NCBI GenBank assembly: GCA_038734275.1
Contig: JAVYOO010000002.1
Location: 220,911-284,910 of the forward strand
Direction: 5' to 3'
DNA length: 64,000 bases
From: Archaeoglobaceae archaeon
Lineage (GTDB): Archaea > Halobacteriota > Archaeoglobi > Archaeoglobales > Archaeoglobaceae
In this document: positions 26,302-34,271 of the stretch, piece after piece
How positions within the stretch are numbered: position 1 is the stretch's first letter
How the letters are laid out: each line of letters opens with the position of its first letter
Notes under the pieces: generated by a model
Databases searched by the model: none
Seen by the model: only the letters and a program-made list of their open reading frames with translations
What the model was told of the DNA's origin: nothing
Program-made: the position numbers and the translations under genes

Positions 26302-27844
26302 ATGGTTAAAGAGTTACAGCGTGCTGGGTCTAAGAGAAAGCCTTGATTTCCCTGAAATTCCTCTTTTTAAGTTTTTCGAGGATTCTGCAAAAGAGCTTCC
26401 AGAAAATACTGCCTGTTCTTTTCAAAAAGATAACTATACCTATTCCGAAATTCTTGATTTTTTGAATAAATTAAGCAATTATTTTTCAACTATAATTAAA
26501 AAAGGAGATAGAATTCTCATTGCTCTTCCTAATTGCCCGGAGTTCTTAATCTCAGAACTGGCTGTGTTAAAAGCGGGAGGGGTTTGCGCAATAACAAATC
26601 CTCTTCAGGGAAAAGCAGAAATAAATAGATGCATCGAAAAGGTGAAACCAAAAATTGTTGTGTCCACTGAAATTTTAAACGAAAAAGTTCCACATATTTT
26701 GGTTGAACATGAAAAAAGAGATGAATTCTGGGGCACGATTAGAGATCATGAACCAAAAGCTCCAAAAGTTGAAATAAACCCCAAAGAAGATATTGCCGTT
26801 ATAATGTTCACCGGTGGTGTAACTGGCGTGCCTAAAGCTGTAATGCTAACTCACTACAACATCACAACCAATGTTTATCAGGTTTTACCTTGGATTCTTG
26901 GAGGAGCAGCAGAAGCTTTCAAAGGATCATCCATACTGTTAGCATTACCCATTTCTCATTCTTATGGCCACTGGGCACTTCATTCCGGTATTTTATGGGC
27001 TATGAATATCATAATGATACCCGATCCATCAAACTACGACGAAATAGCAGAAAAGATCAATAAATACAAGCCACTCATTACCGTGGGCGTCCCAAAGCAA
27101 TATATGAAACTTTTATCCAAAGAAGTTGATTTTACATTGGCAATCTCAGGCTCGGCGCCATTGCCAAAAGCAGTTGCTGAGAGACACATGCTTAAAAATC
27201 CAATTCCCATAATAGAGGGATACGGGCTTACAGAAACTTCACCCGTGACTCATGTAAATATTTTCGCAATTGCCAAGTTTCTTGGCAAAGACGTGGATCC
27301 AAAGATAGGTTCGATAGGTGTTCCTGTGGTTGGCACTGAAGCTAAGATAGTGAAAGACGATGGCACCACTGCGAAAATTGGAGAAATTGGGGAACTTTAT
27401 ATCCGTGGTCCACAGGTTATGAAAGGCTATTGGGAGGCAGAAAGTCCACTAAAAGATGACTGGTTACCTACAGGAGATTTAGCATACATGGATGGGGACG
27501 GATTCTTTTACATCGTGGGCAGAGCAAAGGAAATGATAAATGTTTCGGGTTATAAAGTTTATCCGAGAGTTGTTGAAGAGGTGTTGCTCAGACATCCGGA
27601 TGTTGAAATGTGCGCAGTTATTGGTGTTCCAAAGAAAAATGGATCGGAAATTGTAAAAGCCTTTGTAAAGCTTAAAAAAGGAGCAAGAATAAATCCTGAA
27701 GAACTTATAGACTTTTGTTCAAAAGAGCTTCCAAAGTATGCGGTTCCAAGAGAAATTGAAATTCGAGAAAATTTACCAACGAACTACGTTCAGAAAATAC
27801 TTAAAAGATTATTACTCGAAGAAGAGCTGAAAAAGTTACAATAG
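26294..27844 (+). CDS. AMP-forming acyl-CoA ligase
   Basis: A 516-residue ANL-superfamily enzyme that activates a carboxylic acid to its acyl-CoA through an acyl-AMP. The phosphate-binding loop is IMFTGGVTGVPKAVMLTH (about 172-189), the A5 motif is EGYGLTETSP (about 310-319), the hinge region is PTGDLAYMDGDGFFYIVGR (about 394-412), then NVSGYKVYP, and the lysine-bearing end is TNYVQKILKR. All essential elements appear intact. The preference is probably for a medium, long or cyclic acid, based on the family and the neighbouring dehydrogenase. It overlaps the dehydrogenase gene by 8 bases. Confidence 0.93.
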   Translation: MYEWLKSYSVLGLRESLDFPEIPLFKFFEDSAKELPENTACSFQKDNYTYSEILDFLNKLSNYFSTIIKKGDRILIALPNCPEFLISELAVLKAGGVCAITNPLQGKAEINRCIEKVKPKIVVSTEILNEKVPHILVEHEKRDEFWGTIRDHEPKAPKVEINPKEDIAVIMFTGGVTGVPKAVMLTHYNITTNVYQVLPWILGGAAEAFKGSSILLALPISHSYGHWALHSGILWAMNIIMIPDPSNYDEIAEKINKYKPLITVGVPKQYMKLLSKEVDFTLAISGSAPLPKAVAERHMLKNPIPIIEGYGLTETSPVTHVNIFAIAKFLGKDVDPKIGSIGVPVVGTEAKIVKDDGTTAKIGEIGELYIRGPQVMKGYWEAESPLKDDWLPTGDLAYMDGDGFFYIVGRAKEMINVSGYKVYPRVVEEVLLRHPDVEMCAVIGVPKKNGSEIVKAFVKLKKGARINPEELIDFCSKELPKYAVPREIEIRENLPTNYVQKILKRLLLEEELKKLQ

Positions 27845-27892
27845 TATTAGTGAATCGCAAAGAATAAATACATGAATAAATTCTGATAGACT

Positions 27893-28660
27893 ATGAACTG
27901 GATAAGAGCATACAGATTGGCCATAAAAACTTTTATATTTGGGCTTATATGGCTTATTATAGGACTGCTGTTCGTCCTTGCGGGGGTTCTCTTCTTCTTC
28001 TCGGGTCTGGGATTTCTGGCAATTCTTGTAGGTCTTTTAGGTCTTCTTATATGTGCCACAGCGTTCATAGCAGCAGTTTTCAAGGTCTCCGACAATTTGA
28101 TTAGAGAGAAGATACGAGAGATACTGAAAACAAGCGTAGTATGGAATATAAAAGAACTTGAAAAGGTTCCATTGATTCGAAGATTACTTGGTGAGAAAAA
28201 AATTGCGAAAGCAGTTGAGATAAAAGTTCCGATAGAGTTAGGGTTCAGATACATAGCAAATGGAGAGAATGCGGTTGAATGGCACCCCGATATAAGAGAG
28301 GCAAAAAGAATAGAGGGTGAATTTGGACCGAGTTCCGTGATGAAATACGTTGCAGAAGTAGGAAAAAGGAGATATGAGTTTACAACAAAGGTTACACATT
28401 GGGATCCACCCAAAAAGTATGTGGACGTTTCTAAATTCAATACAAGCCTAATAAGAAAATACGTTCACGAGGGAATTTTTAATCCTACTCAGGATGGTTT
28501 TAGGTATATTTTTGTCCTGAATTTTAAATTAGGTCCTCCAGGTTTAGGTTGGCTTACTACCAGGATAAAGTCAAAAGAGATAGAAGAGAGCCTTGAAAGA
28601 GCATTAGAAAGGCTTAAAAGAGTTCTTGAGAAAAAATATGCTGAAGGCAAACTTTCATAA
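27893..28660 (+). CDS. Membrane-anchored SRPBCC/START-like protein
   Basis: A 255-residue protein with two long hydrophobic helices (about residues 10-35 and 39-66) and then a soluble domain that looks like the SRPBCC (START/polyketide-cyclase) helix-grip fold: KAVEIKVPIELGFRYIAN as first strand and helix, WHPDIREAKRI, then long strands (YEFTTKVTHWDPPKKYVDV) and a final long helix EEIEESLERALERLKRVL-like segment. This fold usually holds a hydrophobic ligand. It follows the ligase by 48 bases on the same strand, so it may deliver or extract a lipid at the membrane for the pathway. Confidence 0.75.
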   Translation: MNWIRAYRLAIKTFIFGLIWLIIGLLFVLAGVLFFFSGLGFLAILVGLLGLLICATAFIAAVFKVSDNLIREKIREILKTSVVWNIKELEKVPLIRRLLGEKKIAKAVEIKVPIELGFRYIANGENAVEWHPDIREAKRIEGEFGPSSVMKYVAEVGKRRYEFTTKVTHWDPPKKYVDVSKFNTSLIRKYVHEGIFNPTQDGFRYIFVLNFKLGPPGLGWLTTRIKSKEIEESLERALERLKRVLEKKYAEGKLS

Positions 28661-28675
28661 CAATCAATATTTTTT

Positions 28676-28887
28676 ATGAACTTTAAGAAAATAAGAGTTT
28701 TTGTATCCGTCCTCGCAGCAAGTTTTTTATAGGTTTTATATTAGGAATTATATTTATGATTTTTATACCAAACAATATTGTTGGAGCGATTCCCGCGGGC
28801 TTTATAGTTCTTTTAGCAATTTTTGCAATTTTGGCACTAATAATGGCTATTATTTATAGCATAAAATTCTTTGAGCTATATGAGTAG
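28676..28887 (+). pseudogene. Small two-helix membrane protein split by a -1 frameshift at T TTT TTA
   Basis: From the ATG at 28676 the frame codes for MNFKKIRVFVSVLAASFL and then meets a stop at 28730. In the -1 frame the sequence continues without a break as IGFILGIIFMIFIPNNIVG and a second hydrophobic helix to a stop at 28885-28887, giving a plausible 70-residue protein with two membrane helices. The two frames meet at 28723-28729, which reads T TTT TTA in the zero frame, the exact form of a classical -1 slippery heptamer. It is either a frameshift mutation (or sequencing error) in a T run or a programmed frameshift. It follows the SRPBCC gene by 15 bases, and that protein also starts with two membrane helices. 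Confidence 0.55.
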
Positions 28888-29114
28888 ACACTTTTGAAAA
28901 ATAATCGATAAAGTCCCTGAGCAAAAACTCCATTTTGTCTGAGCAGAAGAAAAGATCAGAAGAATATTAACAGCTTAAGACCCTGAGTTCCATTTGTGCA
29001 TAAATAGATAGCTTTACACTGACTAAAGAAAAGCGTTTCTAATAGCTATTTTTGTTGAGAATATCGTTAGAAGCTGTAAAATCAAGCTCTGTATGCTTTT
29101 GTTCCTGTTTCGCA

Positions 29115-29197
29115 TGCGGGGGGAGGGATTCGAACCCTCGAATCCCTACGGAACTGGACCCTGAATCCAGCGCCTTTGACCACTCGGCAACCCCCGC
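29115..29197 (-). tRNA. tRNA-Leu (anticodon CAG)
   Basis: An 83-base class II tRNA. The acceptor arms GCGGGGG and CCCCCGC pair fully, the D stem is GCC/GGC, the anticodon stem is CTGGA/TCCAG with loop TTCAGGG giving anticodon CAG, there is a long variable arm of 14 bases, and the T arm is GAGGG TTCGAAT CCCTC. The discriminator base is A and the CCA end is not encoded. No intron was seen. The 227 bases between it and the small membrane protein gene (28888-29114) hold nothing I can identify. Confidence 0.97.
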
Positions 29198-29237
29198 TCA
29201 AAGTTTTTTAAGCAACACTACATATTAGGCTTTCGGG

Positions 29238-30251
29238 ATGCTTTACATAGTAATTCTAACCCCGAAGTGCAATTCAAAATGCAGATACTGTGGAGGCTTC
29301 GAAGAAGGAGTGATGCCCGAAAAAATTCAGTATAGCTTGGATGATCTGAAAAAATTCGTTGGAAAATCTTCGATTGCCTTTTACGGCGGTGAACCTTTGC
29401 TCGAACTCGAGAAAATGAGAGAGATCATGGATAAGATTCCGGCAGAGAGATACATTCTGCAAACAAATGGTCTCTTGCTTGACAGACTGGATGAGATATA
29501 TTTAAAGAAATTTTCAACAATCCTGGTATCTTTTGATGGCAGGGAACACGTTCACAACTATTACAGGGGTAGCTACAAAAGAGTTCTGGAAAATGCTGAA
29601 AAAGTAAAGCATTACGGTGGAGAATTAATCGCAAGGATGACCGCGAGTCTTGAGACTGATATCTACGAAGATGTTATGCACGTTCTCTCGCTGGATATAT
29701 TCACACACGTTCACTGGCAGATCGACGCAATCTGGAGTAATTTTACTTTAAAAGAGTTCGAAAAATGGGTTGATAAATATAATAAAGGAGTAAGAAGACT
29801 TGTAAAGTTCTGGATTGGCGAATTGCTCGCTGGAAGACTTCATAGAATAGTTCCGTTCATGGGCGTTGCTACTGCAATCTTTGATGGATGCAATTACCCT
29901 CCATGCGCCTCTGGCTTTGAATCCTTTGCGATTTCGACAGATGGTAGAATTCTTGCCTGTCCAATCTGTCCTGACTTGGAATGGAACTGCCTGGGGGACA
30001 TTTACACCGGGTTAAAGAAAAAGCTTGATATTCTTGAGCCATGTCCGAATTGCAATTACTTTCGATTCTGTGGTGGTCGTTGTCTGTTCTTCAACAGAGA
30101 GAGACTCTGGGGAGAAAAGGGCTTTAAATTAGTCTGTTCAACCGTAAAGAATCTTGTAGATTCGATTTTTGCATTCAAAAGCGAGCTTACAAAATTCAGA
30201 GAAGAATTAAGATATCCAAAATTCCTCAATACGACAGAAATCATTCCTTAG
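29238..30251 (+). CDS. Radical SAM protein with SPASM-like C-terminus, AF1577 type
   Basis: A 337-residue radical SAM enzyme with the cluster motif LTPKCNSKCRYCGG (CxxxCxxC, residues 11-18) and a Cys-rich C-terminus (GCNYPPCASGF, LACPICPDLEWNC, EPCPNCNYFRFCGGRC) that would hold auxiliary iron-sulfur clusters. This resembles the family annotated as putative peptide-modifying radical SAM enzyme, AF1577 type. SPASM enzymes usually act on a ribosomally made peptide, but no clear precursor peptide gene is next to it. Its last 11 bases overlap the convergent ArvC gene. It is divergent from tRNA-Leu, 40 bases away. Confidence 0.88.
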   Translation: MLYIVILTPKCNSKCRYCGGFEEGVMPEKIQYSLDDLKKFVGKSSIAFYGGEPLLELEKMREIMDKIPAERYILQTNGLLLDRLDEIYLKKFSTILVSFDGREHVHNYYRGSYKRVLENAEKVKHYGGELIARMTASLETDIYEDVMHVLSLDIFTHVHWQIDAIWSNFTLKEFEKWVDKYNKGVRRLVKFWIGELLAGRLHRIVPFMGVATAIFDGCNYPPCASGFESFAISTDGRILACPICPDLEWNCLGDIYTGLKKKLDILEPCPNCNYFRFCGGRCLFFNRERLWGEKGFKLVCSTVKNLVDSIFAFKSELTKFREELRYPKFLNTTEIIP

Positions 30252-30561
30252 ACTTCTTTTTGAGTAGCGAAGGTAAGTGAATTATGTATCTTCCGTCCTC
30301 TTCGAGTGCTATTATTATCTCCTCTCTCTCCAGTAGCTTTTCAAGATTTATTTCATACTGTCCGGGGGCGATTATTCTGACGCTTTCAATTCCAAACCTT
30401 AAAAACTCTTTCTTAAGTTCTTGAGCTACCTCCTCAGCCTTTTCAACTTCCTTCTCCTTTGGAACGTATAAAAACTTGTTGTTTCCACACTCACATCCAT
30501 TTAACAGACGCATGTTGCCGTCTGCATATAGTTTTCCGCACTTGGTGCAACGGTGGGGCAT
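30241..30561 (-). CDS. arvC: OapC/ArvC family zinc-ribbon protein
   Basis: A 106-residue protein with an N-terminal zinc ribbon (RCTKCGKLY and GCECGN, residues 4-27), a charged helix (about 33-52) and a small beta domain with PGQYEINLEKLLEREEIIIALE. It belongs to the archaeal family found next to OapB/ArvB and an Era-like GTPase. The three genes here are consecutive and one or a few bases apart. The set was first called Oap from its genome link to replication genes; in Haloferax the homologous ArvABC genes were reported to govern extracellular-vesicle formation. Confidence 0.86.
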   Translation of the reverse strand: MPHRCTKCGKLYADGNMRLLNGCECGNNKFLYVPKEKEVEKAEEVAQELKKEFLRFGIESVRIIAPGQYEINLEKLLEREEIIIALEEDGRYIIHLPSLLKKKSKE

Positions 30562-30562
30562 A

Positions 30563-30904
30563 TCACGTTATAAGGGCCTTTATTAGATCTTCCTGCTTTT
30601 CTAAAGTTTTCAGCCTGTTTGCAGGACCTATTATAGTAAGTCTTCCCTGTTTTTTACCGAATATTTTTGAGAACATTGATTTTTCTCTGTAGGGGTAGCT
30701 TTCCACCTCTATTCCCACGAAATTTTCATGATCTATTTCTAACATTGTCAGCTCTATAAGCTTAGCCTCCTCTTCTGGTGTAAGCCCAGTCTCAAGAACT
30801 ACGATCCTTCCTTCCTTTACGTTATCAAGTATCATCCTTATTTTTTCCATTGAGCCCATTTTGCTCAGTCTTTCCTTGGAAATCAGATTCATCTGAACAC
30901 CCAT
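30563..30904 (-). CDS. arvB: OapB/ArvB family protein (DUF2073)
   Basis: A 113-residue archaeal protein of the DUF2073 group. It can be recognised from MILDNVKEGRIVVLETGL, the PEEEAKLIELTMLEID helix and the GRLTIIGPANRLKTLEK ending. Biochemical function is not known; it is thought to work with the GTPase ArvA. A GGTGAT ribosome-binding site lies directly before its ATG, and it is 4 bases after the GTPase gene and 1 base before the zinc-ribbon gene. Confidence 0.86.
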   Translation of the reverse strand: MGVQMNLISKERLSKMGSMEKIRMILDNVKEGRIVVLETGLTPEEEAKLIELTMLEIDHENFVGIEVESYPYREKSMFSKIFGKKQGRLTIIGPANRLKTLEKQEDLIKALIT

Positions 30905-30908
30905 ACCA

Positions 30909-31550
30909 TCACCCGAATTTCTCAGCTATTGCCTTGTATAGCGAATCGATGTTTATACCCTTTAAAGCGGAAACCGGGACAATCTGGTGCTGAGGAAAGG
31001 CAGACTTAATCCTTGCTGGTGAGGCATTTGGCAAATCTATTTTGTTTGCGACTATTATTAATGGGAGTTTTCTTGCCTCGATATTGCCCACTATGGTGAC
31101 ATTTACCTGAGTAAAGGGATCTTCTGTTGCATCCATAACGAGCAAAACACCATCAAGATCATCAAGCCATTTTATTGCTTCAATAACCCCTTCTGTAGCT
31201 TCTTTTGCTCTTCTTTTTGCTTCCTCTTCACTCATTCCGTATTTCAGGAAATCGTGAAAATCTATCTTTGTTGCAAGCCCGGGTGTGTCAACCACGTCAA
31301 TGGTTACACTCTTACCATCAACTTCGATCTTTACACCTTCTCTAAGCTTTACCCTCCTGGTCTCATGGGGAATTTCGCTTGGAGAACCCATAATTTCTCC
31401 AACCCAGTCTCTTAAAATTCTGTTTGCAAGCGTCGTCTTTCCAGCATTTGGAGGGCCATAGATTCCGATCTTTAGTTTATCTTTTCTGAGAAGAAGCTTG
31501 TAGATAAACCTTAACCTTTTTCTCAAACCTGTGAGCAGACCCATCCCCAC
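30909..31550 (-). CDS. arvA: Era-like small GTPase, OapA/ArvA
   Basis: A 213-residue Ras-superfamily (TRAFAC, Era-like) GTPase. The G1 loop is GPPNAGKT (32-39), the switch II/G3 motif is DTPGLA, G4 is NKID and G5 is in VSALKG. The first 25 residues are a basic amphipathic stretch ([15 protein letters not shown]) that could contact the membrane. The homologue in Haloferax volcanii was reported as the GTPase needed for making extracellular vesicles (ArvA). It leads the arvA-arvB-arvC operon, which is complete here. Confidence 0.9.
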   Translation of the reverse strand: MGMGLLTGLRKRLRFIYKLLLRKDKLKIGIYGPPNAGKTTLANRILRDWVGEIMGSPSEIPHETRRVKLREGVKIEVDGKSVTIDVVDTPGLATKIDFHDFLKYGMSEEEAKRRAKEATEGVIEAIKWLDDLDGVLLVMDATEDPFTQVNVTIVGNIEARKLPLIIVANKIDLPNASPARIKSAFPQHQIVPVSALKGINIDSLYKAIAEKFG

Positions 31551-31623
31551 ACCTCAAGCTATTTGTGAATTCAGGCTATTAAATTTTATCCATCTTATGG
31601 TTTTTGAGACAAGTATAAAAAAT

Positions 31624-32907
31624 TTAGCTCGTACTTCTGTATTTCCAGAACAGGACTATTGTAAGCAAGAAAATGAGCACCGGAATTACTGATCCGACGA
31701 AGTCCGCTCTTTTTTCTATATCAGAAATTATAAAATCTGCTACATCTTTGCTTTCAATTATCAGCCCTATCTCTCTGTTTAGCTTTAAACCAAACATGTT
31801 CATATTCGCAGACGTTATCAAAACTCTGTCGTCTGCAATTATAGCCTTACCATGGAGATTTCGAATCTTCTTTACTTCAAATCCCTCCCTTTGAAGAATT
31901 TTTGTTTCATCACCGGAATATTCTTCGCTGAGCACTATTGTCACCTCGGCACCATTAGCTTTGGCTTTTTGTATTGCAGAAAGCAATCCGTTCTCATTAA
32001 ACCAATCTAAACTCATATAGGGAGCTATTATATAAAGTCTCCTTTTAGAAGATTCAACAAAGTCAAACACGGGATTACAGTCTGGCAAAATTAAAAGAGT
32101 CGTATTGGCTTCAAATTCGATTTTCTTTCCCTCACCAAAGTTCTTACTAACTGCATTTCCTGAACAGGTTTTATTTGCGGTTAAAAATCTGCTGTCATAA
32201 TCCAGCAAATTGTTCAGAGCGTTTGCAAATGATTCACTACTAAACTCGACTATGTATCCTTTCTTAGAGAAAACCCAGTTTTCAGTGGTTATAACAACTC
32301 TATTATCTTTTAATCCAAACTTGTAATGAAAGTTTCGATAAGGGCCAGAAAGATATTTTGCCTCAAGGCCACACCTGACTCCCGTTTTTGAATCCACAAA
32401 GAGCTCTCTGGGTTCAAAATTTGCGAAAAAGTTGTAGCTTGCAATTCTGAAACCCTCAGCCTTAAAATCGGCGGGAGTAATTATAAGCGTTCCTCTAATC
32501 CGATCTGACAGACAGCTAAAATTGCTCCAGTCTTCATATCTAAAATCCCACAGCACACTTTTTCTAAAATAGATCAGACCTTCATCGAGAATTTTGATGT
32601 CTTTTCCATAGTGAAAACAGTCTTTTTCGTTTTTTGAAACAATACAGATCTTTTCACCATCATTTGACAGTGCAAAATTTTTTGGAAATTCCATGAGTTC
32701 TCCTAATGGTTCAAACCTACTGAGAAATTCTGATTTGTTCTTTGTAATTGTATAAAACCCATTTTTAATACTTAATTGTGTCTCATTATCGGTTAAAACA
32801 CAATCATCGGGGCAATAAACCTTTAAATATTCTGCTCCGTCACTCCCGTATGGATTCGGGCAGATCTCAAGAAGTAAGGCAATGCTAAGAATTGCCAAGA
32901 AGTTCAT
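31624..32907 (-). CDS. Extracytoplasmic phospholipase-D-like protein with C-terminal membrane anchor
   Basis: A 427-residue protein with a signal peptide ([12 protein letters not shown]), two phospholipase-D-type HxK modules, [18 protein letters not shown] (about residues 208-225) and [20 protein letters not shown] (about 348-367), and one C-terminal transmembrane helix (about 402-422) ending in a short basic tail. The topology puts the two HKD half-sites on the cell surface, where they could form one active site acting on phosphodiesters (lipids or nucleic acids). The N-terminal 100 residues have several Cys that may form disulfides. The start overlaps the mptA end by 23 bases. Confidence 0.85.
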   Translation of the reverse strand: MNFLAILSIALLLEICPNPYGSDGAEYLKVYCPDDCVLTDNETQLSIKNGFYTITKNKSEFLSRFEPLGELMEFPKNFALSNDGEKICIVSKNEKDCFHYGKDIKILDEGLIYFRKSVLWDFRYEDWSNFSCLSDRIRGTLIITPADFKAEGFRIASYNFFANFEPRELFVDSKTGVRCGLEAKYLSGPYRNFHYKFGLKDNRVVITTENWVFSKKGYIVEFSSESFANALNNLLDYDSRFLTANKTCSGNAVSKNFGEGKKIEFEANTTLLILPDCNPVFDFVESSKRRLYIIAPYMSLDWFNENGLLSAIQKAKANGAEVTIVLSEEYSGDETKILQREGFEVKKIRNLHGKAIIADDRVLITSANMNMFGLKLNREIGLIIESKDVADFIISDIEKRADFVGSVIPVLIFLLTIVLFWKYRSTS

Positions 32908-33817
32908 TTCTCAGTTCTCCAATTTTAGCTACCCTTTCAGCAACGACATTATGCTGATGTATGCTTTCTTCGTTTTCCTGCCTTAAAAATACAACCACAT
33001 CAGCCGGAGCGTTTGGATAGGCTTTAAGAAGTTCGAAAGCCATTTTACGAACACTGTCTTCTACAAACATCGTATTTCTATGGGCTCTTTCCACAACATC
33101 AAGCTCATCCTCTCGCTTTAAAATTTCGAATGTTTCATAACTCATACCAGATTTGGCAATTTCGATAAGCTTGGTTATGGAAACTCTAAAGTCATCCTTT
33201 ACCTGAACCTTTATCGTTGCTCTTCCACGTTGATTGTGAGTAGCTACAGGAACTGCGCTCAATATCTCTTCTATTTTTCCTAAATCAAATCCGAGTTTGT
33301 ATAACCTTTCTACAGCTTTTGCCTTTATGAGTTCCTGAGCACATGGGCAAGCAGTTATTCCAGTAACTTCTGCACCAACAAAAACTACTTTTTCACCCTT
33401 TCTGGAGATGCTGGCATCACTAAAGATTTTTGCAATTTCTTGGGTTCTTTGATTGCTAACAGGGGTATTTTTTCGCATAATTAACTCTGAAGTCATTGAA
33501 ACTTCTGCTTTTGTGGCATATTCATGTTTTTCAAGCAGTTGCTCTCCTATTTTGATAACAAGCTCTTCGATGTTTCCAATTGGCTGTGATGTCAAATTCT
33601 CGAGCACTTCATCCACAACTTCAAAGTTCCTGCTTAAACTCACACCCTTCAGATAAGAAGGTAAATCTACAAAAACGTCAAATGTTGAAATGAGGATAAT
33701 CGGTCTTTTTTCCTTTCTAACTATCTGTACGAGCTTTTTAATTCCTGTAACACCGACTCTGCTGAGCCCAATTGGAAATTGAGGTTTTAAAAACTGGATA
33801 TCTGGAAGCATAAACAC
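32885..33817 (-). CDS. mptA: GTP cyclohydrolase MptA (GTP cyclohydrolase IV)
   Basis: First step of methanopterin synthesis: converts GTP to 7,8-dihydroneopterin 2',3'-cyclic phosphate, with an Fe(II)-dependent FolE2-type enzyme. The 310-residue protein has the MLPDIQ start, the metal-binding region [33 protein letters not shown] and the final [16 protein letters not shown]. It shows that the organism makes tetrahydromethanopterin. It is divergent from a regulator gene 70 bases away and its end overlaps the PLD-like gene. Confidence 0.94.
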   Translation of the reverse strand: MFMLPDIQFLKPQFPIGLSRVGVTGIKKLVQIVRKEKRPIILISTFDVFVDLPSYLKGVSLSRNFEVVDEVLENLTSQPIGNIEELVIKIGEQLLEKHEYATKAEVSMTSELIMRKNTPVSNQRTQEIAKIFSDASISRKGEKVVFVGAEVTGITACPCAQELIKAKAVERLYKLGFDLGKIEEILSAVPVATHNQRGRATIKVQVKDDFRVSITKLIEIAKSGMSYETFEILKREDELDVVERAHRNTMFVEDSVRKMAFELLKAYPNAPADVVVFLRQENEESIHQHNVVAERVAKIGELRNELLGNS

Positions 33818-33887
33818 ATTTAACTTGAAAGAATTTCAAAGTTTCGATTTTTGCAAAAGTTTTAAAAATATTCGGGAAAGTTTATAC

Positions 33888-34271
33888 ATGGACTTTAAAT
33901 GTGAGGACCATCTTCGATGTATGCTCAAATGCGCTCTTGATATAAGCTGTTCCGACTTTGAAGTATACATCACACTGTTAAATAAAAACCCAGCCACAAT
34001 CGAAGAGATATCTGAGAGTTTAAACAGAGATAAAAGCACAGTTTACAAATCTCTTCAAAAATTGCTTGAAAAGGGATTAATAGAAAGAGATTACCGAATT
34101 CTTAGAAGTGGAGGATATAGATACCTCTACAAACCAGTGCCATTTCAGAATTTTAAGGAGATCATGATAAGATCTCTTGAAACCTGGGAAAAAAGGCTAA
34201 AGGACACGATAACAGCATTGGAGAAAATGGAGCAAGAAAAAATTGAAAAGGCCCTGAATTTAGTCCGCTAA
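33888..34271 (+). CDS. Winged-helix transcriptional regulator (TrmB-like)
   Basis: A 127-residue DNA-binding protein. The helix-turn-helix is in DFEVYITLLNKNPATIEEIS and NRDKSTVYKSLQKLLEKGLI, followed by the wing (SGGYRYLYKPVP) and a C-terminal helix likely used to pair. This matches the TrmB-like HTH group. I set the start at the ATG at 33888, since a TATA-like TTTTAAAAATA at about 33860-33870 lies 25 bases upstream, giving a leaderless message; an in-frame ATG at 33825 would be upstream of that promoter. It is divergent from mptA and overlaps the convergent kinase gene by 12 bases. Confidence 0.82.
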   Translation: MDFKCEDHLRCMLKCALDISCSDFEVYITLLNKNPATIEEISESLNRDKSTVYKSLQKLLEKGLIERDYRILRSGGYRYLYKPVPFQNFKEIMIRSLETWEKRLKDTITALEKMEQEKIEKALNLVR

